Shown: piece by piece, positions 13,208 through 17,379 of the stretch
Numbering within the stretch: position 1 is the first letter of the stretch
Layout: every line of letters starts with the position of its first letter
Assembly: GCA_029821235.1 (NCBI GenBank)
Contig: JALGTT010000011.1
Coordinates: 1 to 17,379, forward strand
Direction of reading: 5' to 3'
Source: Candidatus Hebobacteria bacterium
GTDB lineage: Bacteria; Armatimonadota; Hebobacteria; Hebobacterales; Hebobacteraceae
DNA length: 17,379 bases
Position numbers and translations under genes: made by a program
Notes under the pieces: generated by a model
Told to the model about the DNA's origin: nothing
The model's database searches: none
The model's input: only the letters and a program-made list of their open reading frames with translations

Positions 13208-14620
13208 CTATTGCTCCCCCAGGAAACGCTGGCGAAGCTGCTTCTCCTCCTCGGGAGGAAGGTGCCCCGTGCTCGAGAGCACCCGCGGGGTAACGAAGAT
13301 GACCAGGTCCGTCCTCGTCTTGGTCCGGTTGGAGGAGCGGAACAGAGCCCCCAGCAGCGGCAGATCCCCCAGGATGGGCACCTTGGTGCGGACCAGGCGT
13401 TCCTCCTCCTGCCGCAGCCCGCCGATGACGATGGTCTGTCCATCCCGGACTCTCACCATGGTCTCGGCGGTGCGGGTGGACTTCTCGGGCAGGCCGGTCA
13501 CCGGGTCGAGAGCGGAGAGGGTGGAGACCTCGGGGCGGATATCGCAGATGATCTCCTTGCCGTCTCCGGTCCACGGCGCGATGTTCAGGCGCACTCCCGC
13601 ATCAATGAAGTTCCTGCTGCCGCCCCCGCCCCATTCGTCGCCGCCCATCTGGATGGGCTGGCGGAGATAGCGCTGGATGCCCACGAAGAAGCTGGCCCAC
13701 CGGCCGCTCACGGTGGCGATCCGCGGGGCCGCCCGCACCCTCGCCCGGCGCGCGCTCACCAGCGCGTTGAGCCGCGCGCGGAACTCGGTCGGCAGCTCGG
13801 CGATGCCCCTCAGCACCACCTCCCCCATCTCGCGTCCGGGCAGATAATCGTTGTCCTGGGGAAGCGACAGGGTGCCCCACTCCGCACCCCTTCCCGCGTT
13901 GTTCCAACGCATCCCCAGATCGTACTGCGCCGCATTCCAATCGGTGAACTCGACCACCAGCACCTCCAGCATGATCTGGGCGGCCGGGGTATCGAATCGG
14001 CGGATGTCGTCCCGGAACTTGTTCAGCACATCGGTCGGCGCCGACAACACCACTGCGTTCTGCTCGTAGTTGACCTTCACGTGGTCCTGGAGGAACACCG
14101 GCAGCAATCCCTTGGCATTGCTCGCCTCCACGTACTGAGTGGGGATGGACTCGATCTCACTAAGGAGATAAGAGGACGGGCGACGGGGAATCCCCTCGCT
14201 GATCATCAGCACCCCGTTCACCTCACCGCAGGAGAACCCGTACGCGGAGACGATGTAGTCCACGATCTCCCGCGCCGACTTGTTCTCCAGGTGGACGGTG
14301 ATCTTGCGGTCCTTGATGGAGTCATCCACCACCAGTTGCAGGTCAGCCTTCGCGGCCAGCCGCGCGAACAGCCGGTGCGCATAAACGTTCACCGCGTGGA
14401 CGCTGATGCCCTGATCCGAGCGTGTGATTTCCGGCTCGGGGGTCTTCTCCTTCTCCTTCTCCCCGTTGCTCTCACCGCCCCGCGAAGAACTCTCTGCACC
14501 GCCGTTGCCGGCGCCGTTCCGTCCGGCCGCCCGGGCGGGAACCAAGGGCGCGACCAGGAACACCCCCAGCACTGCCAATATCGCCAGCAACCGGATACGC
14601 CAATTGCCAATACAGGTCAC
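13208..14620 (-). CDS. Secretin family protein 3 (STN/N0 + N1-type + secretin)
   Basis: 470 residues from GTG 14620, chosen because GGGAGGT lies 5-6 nt upstream and the protein then begins at a clean signal peptide (MTCIGNWRIRLLAILAVLGV, cut near ARA/AG, residue 31). A longer frame from 14668 has no ribosome site. Layout: low-complexity Gly/Ser/Glu/Lys linker 33-63, with no AMIN-like region; STN/N0-like ~70-142; N1-type ~155-212; secretin domain from ~215, with VRVRDGQTIVIGGL at 389-402, VPILGDLPLLGALF at 414-427 and LVIFVTPRVL. Its C-terminal LPPEEEKQLRQRFL tail parallels protein 1. It is the most typical secretin of the three and first of the three transcribed, 123 nt after recR. By family it is an outer-membrane channel. 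No pilotin, ATPase or pilin is beside it. Confidence 0.9.
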   Translation of the reverse strand: MTCIGNWRIRLLAILAVLGVFLVAPLVPARAAGRNGAGNGGAESSSRGGESNGEKEKEKTPEPEITRSDQGISVHAVNVYAHRLFARLAAKADLQLVVDDSIKDRKITVHLENKSAREIVDYIVSAYGFSCGEVNGVLMISEGIPRRPSSYLLSEIESIPTQYVEASNAKGLLPVFLQDHVKVNYEQNAVVLSAPTDVLNKFRDDIRRFDTPAAQIMLEVLVVEFTDWNAAQYDLGMRWNNAGRGAEWGTLSLPQDNDYLPGREMGEVVLRGIAELPTEFRARLNALVSARRARVRAAPRIATVSGRWASFFVGIQRYLRQPIQMGGDEWGGGGSRNFIDAGVRLNIAPWTGDGKEIICDIRPEVSTLSALDPVTGLPEKSTRTAETMVRVRDGQTIVIGGLRQEEERLVRTKVPILGDLPLLGALFRSSNRTKTRTDLVIFVTPRVLSSTGHLPPEEEKQLRQRFLGEQ

Positions 14621-14743
14621 GAATACCTCCCAACATGACGGGACCCGCCGCGATCCTCCGGCAATCACGCCGCGGGTCTCTGCACTGTCTACTTAGATGC
14701 GGAACGAGTCCCGGAAGTTTCACGGGGGACAAGATACTGACTG
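14621..14743 (-). other. Gap between recR and the first secretin gene
   Basis: 123 nt, longer than any other gap in this operon. Arms 14642-14648 and 14672-14678 form a perfect 7-bp GC-rich stem (23-nt loop), ending about 12 nt before the ribosome site of secretin 3. I see no convincing -35/-10 pair (best is a weak TAAGTA near 14691-14696). Separate control of the secretins is possible but not shown. Confidence 0.35.
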
Positions 14744-15343
14744 CTACATTTCCCGGCGACCCTCCAGCGCCCGCGCAATGGTCATCTCGTCCGCGTAGTC
14801 CAAGTCGCCGCCGGCCGGCAGCCCCAGCGCGATCCGCGTCACCTTCACGCCCAGCGGGCGCACCAGATCGGCGATGTGAGAGGCAGTGGCGTCCCCCTCC
14901 ACCGTGGGGTTGGTGGCGAGGATCACTTCCTCCACTCCCTCCTCCCGCACCCGGTCCAGCAACTCGCGGATGCGCAAAGATTCCGGTCCCACTCCGTCCA
15001 TCGGGGAAATCAACCCCTGAAGCACGTGGTAGCGCCCGTGGAACTCCCCGGCGCGTTCCAGGGCCAGCAGATCGCGCGCCTCTGCCACCACACACAACAC
15101 CCGCCCGTCCCGCCGAGGATCGGCGCAAATCTCGCACCGCTCCGCATCCGTGAAGTTGAAGCACACCGGGCAGGCGTGGATCTTCTCCTTCACCTCTTTC
15201 ACCGCCTCCGTGAGGGCGGCCGCCTCCTCCGGGCTTGCCTGCAATAGGTAGAGCGCCAGCCGCTGGGCCGACTTGGGCCCGATCCCCGGCATCTTCTGGA
15301 GTTCTTCGACCAGCCGCGCCAGCGGCCTGGGATATGCTCTCAT
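14744..15343 (-). CDS. recR: Recombination protein RecR
   Basis: 199 residues, the normal size. RecR works with RecO and RecF to load RecA at gaps. Helix-hairpin-helix near 15-35 (ELQKMPGIGPKSAQRLALYLL); zinc finger with C58, C61, C70 and C73 (CPVC...CEIC); Toprim domain ~80-175 with LCVVAEARDLLALE and YHVLQGLISPMDGVGPESL, and TNPTVEGDATASHI; C-terminal LPAGGDLDYADEMTIARAL, which is near-invariant in the family. ATG 15343 follows GGAGG at 4 nt. It lies 28 nt after ybaB in the classic dnaX-ybaB-recR order. Confidence 0.97.
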   Translation of the reverse strand: MRAYPRPLARLVEELQKMPGIGPKSAQRLALYLLQASPEEAAALTEAVKEVKEKIHACPVCFNFTDAERCEICADPRRDGRVLCVVAEARDLLALERAGEFHGRYHVLQGLISPMDGVGPESLRIRELLDRVREEGVEEVILATNPTVEGDATASHIADLVRPLGVKVTRIALGLPAGGDLDYADEMTIARALEGRREM

Positions 15344-15371
15344 GCTGCCTCCGCGCCCGCCCTGCCGCGCG

Positions 15372-15701
15372 CTAGAACAGACCGGGGATCCCCAGCCCTC
15401 CGGTCAGCCCCCCCATCTTCTCCTCCTGGAGATGGCGGCCCTTCTCGATCGCCTCCCGGACCGCCGCCAGCACCAGGTCCTGGAGCATCTCCACATCCTC
15501 CGGGTCCACCGCCTCCGGGCTGATGCGCAGTTCCACCAGATCGCCCAGGCCGTTCGCCACCGCGGTCACCACGCCGCCGCCCGCGCTGGCCTCCACCCGC
15601 TCCTGCTCCAGTTCCTCCTGGGCCTTCGCCATGTCCCGCTGAAGCTTCTCCATCTGCTGCATCAACTGCCGCTGCAATCCGCCGGCTCCTGGTATCTTCA
15701 T
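15372..15701 (-). CDS. ybaB: YbaB/EbfC family nucleoid-associated protein
   Basis: 109 residues, slightly longer than average because of Gly-rich ends (MKIPGAGGLQ... and GGLTGGLGIPGLF). The N-terminal helix (residues ~8-38, LMQQMEKLQRDMAKAQEELEQE) is coiled-coil-like and dimerises; the core follows with VEASAGGGVVTAVANGLGDLVELRISPEAVDPEDVEMLQDLVLAAVREAI. Members bind DNA as a tweezer-like dimer and are encoded between dnaX and recR in most bacteria. A GAGGAG site lies upstream of ATG 15701, 38 nt after dnaX. Confidence 0.95.
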   Translation of the reverse strand: MKIPGAGGLQRQLMQQMEKLQRDMAKAQEELEQERVEASAGGGVVTAVANGLGDLVELRISPEAVDPEDVEMLQDLVLAAVREAIEKGRHLQEEKMGGLTGGLGIPGLF

Positions 15702-15739
15702 GATCTGTCAACTCCTCATCAGAGAACGCCCCACCCCCG

Positions 15740-17296
15740 TCACTCCTCGACCTGACTCCCCGGAAACAAACTCATCACATCTTCCACCGGCTTCCGCCCC
15801 TTCTTTCCCTCCTGCCCGGGGCCCTCCTGCTCCCCCGTCCCCTCCTCTGCAAACCGGCACTTGATCTTCACCACCTGACCGGTCACCCTCTCCACCGCCT
15901 CGGCCACCGTGGTCAGTCGCTTCTGGTTCTTCACCATCTGGTCGTAGTGGAACCGGTGCCGGAAGAGGAGGGTCAACACACCGTCCGTCAAGTCCTCCGG
16001 CGCCGCCTCCAGGATGAACGCCGCCTCGGAGTTGCGCTTGTGCCGCCGCAGGTCGGCGATCACTTCATCCCAGCGGTGTCTGATGGCGGGCAATCCCTCT
16101 GCCGGGGGCGCCTCCGCAGCCTCGTCCGCCGCGGGAGCGGGCGCCTCCTCTTCCGGCCGGGAGGGCTGTGCACCCGGCTTCTCCTTCGCGGGCCGGGCCG
16201 CGGGCGGCTCCCGTCTGCGGCAGATGCGCACCAGGCACAGCTCCACCAGCAGCCGCGGCTGACTGGTGAACCGCATCTCCCGGTCGGCCTCTGCCAGCAG
16301 ATCGAGGATGCGGACCACCTCCTCCGCGGACAGGTCCTTCACCTGTTCCACGGTCTTCTGCACTATCTCCTCGGGCAGGGCCAGCCCCTCGGCCGCCCGC
16401 CGGTCAACGCTCAGCACCAGCAGGTTGCGGTAGTGCCCGATCATTCCCATCAGAAGTTGCCGCAGGTCCTTTCCTTCCGCCACCACCCGGTCCAGCAGCG
16501 ACAGCGCCGCCCCGATGTCCCGGCGGGTGAACACGTCGGCGAATTCGGCCACCAGATCGAAGTCAATCCCCCCGAGGATCTCCGTGATCACCTCCGGGCC
16601 GATTTCGCCCTCCGCGTAGGCCGCCGCCTGGTCCAGCAGAGTGAGCGCATCCCGCACCGCGCCGTCCGCCGCGTGCGCCAGCATGGCGACCGCCTTGTCG
16701 TCAATGGCGAGTTTCTCCTTCTCCGCGATGCCGCGCACCGTGGCCTCGATATCGGCGACGGAGATCCGGTGGAAATCGAACCGCTGGCACCGGGAGAGGA
16801 TGGTGGGGAGCACGCGATGGGGCTCGGTGGTGGCGAGCACGAACACCACGTGGGCCGGCGGCTCCTCCAGGGTCTTCAGGAAGGCGTTGAATGCCTCGCC
16901 GGTCAGCATGTGCACCTCGTCCACGATGTACACCTTGAAGCGCGCATCCGTGGGAGCCAGCGCCACCTTCTCCCGCAGGGCGCGAATCTCGTCAATGCCC
17001 CGGTTGGAGGCGGCGTCGATCTCCACCACGTCCAGAGCGGTTCCCTCCGAGATGCGCTGGCAGCTCTCACACTTCAGACACGGCTCGGCGGTGGGCCCCT
17101 GCTCGCAGTTGAGCGCCATCGCCAGCGCCCGCGCGGTGCTGGTCTTTCCCGTGCCCCGCGGCCCGCAGAACAGGTAGGCGTGGGCGATGCGCCCGGCCTT
17201 CACCGCATTGGCCAGCGTCTGTGTCACATGCCGCTGGCCCACTATCTCGGCGAAGGTCCGAGGCCGGTACTTGCGATAGAAGGAGAGGTAAGGCAT
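15740..17296 (-). CDS. dnaX: DNA polymerase III subunit gamma/tau
   Basis: 518 residues. The clamp-loader AAA+ ATPase of the replisome. Walker A GPRGTGKT at 45-52; zinc module with C64, C73, C76 and C79; Walker B region VYIVDEVHM at 122-130; sensor region LATTEPHRVLPTILSRCQRF at 154-173 with the Arg finger SRC (168-170); lid and collar domains to ~365. An Ala/Pro/Glu-rich linker (~370-405) follows, then a tau-type C-terminal domain beginning near IRHRWDEVIADLRRHKR and a Lys/Gly-rich tail. Length is typical for tau. I see no obvious A-rich slippery site that would make the shorter gamma form by frameshift. The start ATG 17296 has AGGGG ~7 nt upstream and begins MPYLSFYRKYRPRTF, as in the family. 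First gene of the long minus-strand operon. Confidence 0.97.
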   Translation of the reverse strand: MPYLSFYRKYRPRTFAEIVGQRHVTQTLANAVKAGRIAHAYLFCGPRGTGKTSTARALAMALNCEQGPTAEPCLKCESCQRISEGTALDVVEIDAASNRGIDEIRALREKVALAPTDARFKVYIVDEVHMLTGEAFNAFLKTLEEPPAHVVFVLATTEPHRVLPTILSRCQRFDFHRISVADIEATVRGIAEKEKLAIDDKAVAMLAHAADGAVRDALTLLDQAAAYAEGEIGPEVITEILGGIDFDLVAEFADVFTRRDIGAALSLLDRVVAEGKDLRQLLMGMIGHYRNLLVLSVDRRAAEGLALPEEIVQKTVEQVKDLSAEEVVRILDLLAEADREMRFTSQPRLLVELCLVRICRRREPPAARPAKEKPGAQPSRPEEEAPAPAADEAAEAPPAEGLPAIRHRWDEVIADLRRHKRNSEAAFILEAAPEDLTDGVLTLLFRHRFHYDQMVKNQKRLTTVAEAVERVTGQVVKIKCRFAEEGTGEQEGPGQEGKKGRKPVEDVMSLFPGSQVEE

Positions 17297-17379
17297 TCCA
17301 CAACCCCTGGTATCGCCTATCTTCGGCGTCCTCCGATATGCTCCTTTCGTGGCCTGCCGTCTCCTCCCGCCAAGGAACA
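17297..17379 (-). other. Upstream flank of dnaX
   Basis: 83 nt to the window edge. The part next to dnaX holds its ribosome site. I see no scRNA/4.5S RNA, tRNA or clear promoter in it, although small SRP RNA is often found near dnaX in other bacteria. Confidence 0.3.

Noticed and set aside
13196..14638. 480-codon plus-strand open frame
   Set aside because: Antisense to secretin 3, same reasoning.
15740..17296. Programmed frameshift in dnaX making gamma
   Set aside because: No A-rich slippery heptamer was seen in the linker region of the gene.
17297..17379. Small SRP RNA near dnaX
   Set aside because: The conserved SRP RNA core (GGAAGGAAGCAG-type loop) is not present in the 83 nt available.

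Overview
The window is a compact, GC-rich bacterial chromosome segment made mostly of housekeeping genes. It has no tRNA, rRNA, CRISPR array or mobile element that I can recognise. Three secretin genes, several exported proteins and near-perfect Shine-Dalgarno sites (GGAGGTGA-like) point to a diderm bacterium. The yacL-ispD(F) neighbourhood is typical of Firmicutes-like (Terrabacteria) genomes. An uncultured Terrabacteria-side diderm such as Armatimonadota would fit both, but this is inference and no single gene fixes the phylum.

Layout. 1-150: the last 49 codons of a DNA polymerase III alpha-type (DnaE/DnaE2-like) protein. 200-1279: a secreted GH18-like TIM-barrel protein with its own promoter. 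1394-2580: two small RNA-chaperone-type genes in tandem, a cold-shock protein behind a long leader and an RRM protein whose reading frame has no stop of its own. 2570-3868 (-): pyrimidine-nucleoside phosphorylase, convergent with the RRM gene and divergent from the next block. 4113-9013 (+): yacL (PIN-TRAM), a fused ispDF, long-form hpf, an unknown 113-residue gene, a Cys-rich DUF3795-like/Rex-like fusion, and a stand-alone response-regulator receiver. 9400-9621 (+): a small KGG-repeat stress-type protein with a strong promoter and a terminator. 17296-9757 (-): dnaX, ybaB, recR, then three consecutive, diverged secretin genes that touch or overlap one another.

How the genes relate. dnaX-ybaB-recR is a widely conserved replication/recombination cluster. 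The unusual part is what follows it: three secretin paralogues in one transcription unit, with no pilus, type II or type III inner-membrane component beside them in this window. Two of them share an extra N-terminal beta-domain and two share a C-terminal tail motif, so the middle protein is a mosaic and is the most derived. This is the best candidate for an undescribed system. The Cys-rich/Rex-like fusion with a degenerate nucleotide-binding loop comes second. The open-ended RRM frame, the internal ispF start inside ispDF, and the two competing starts of the GH18-like gene are smaller points that can be tested.
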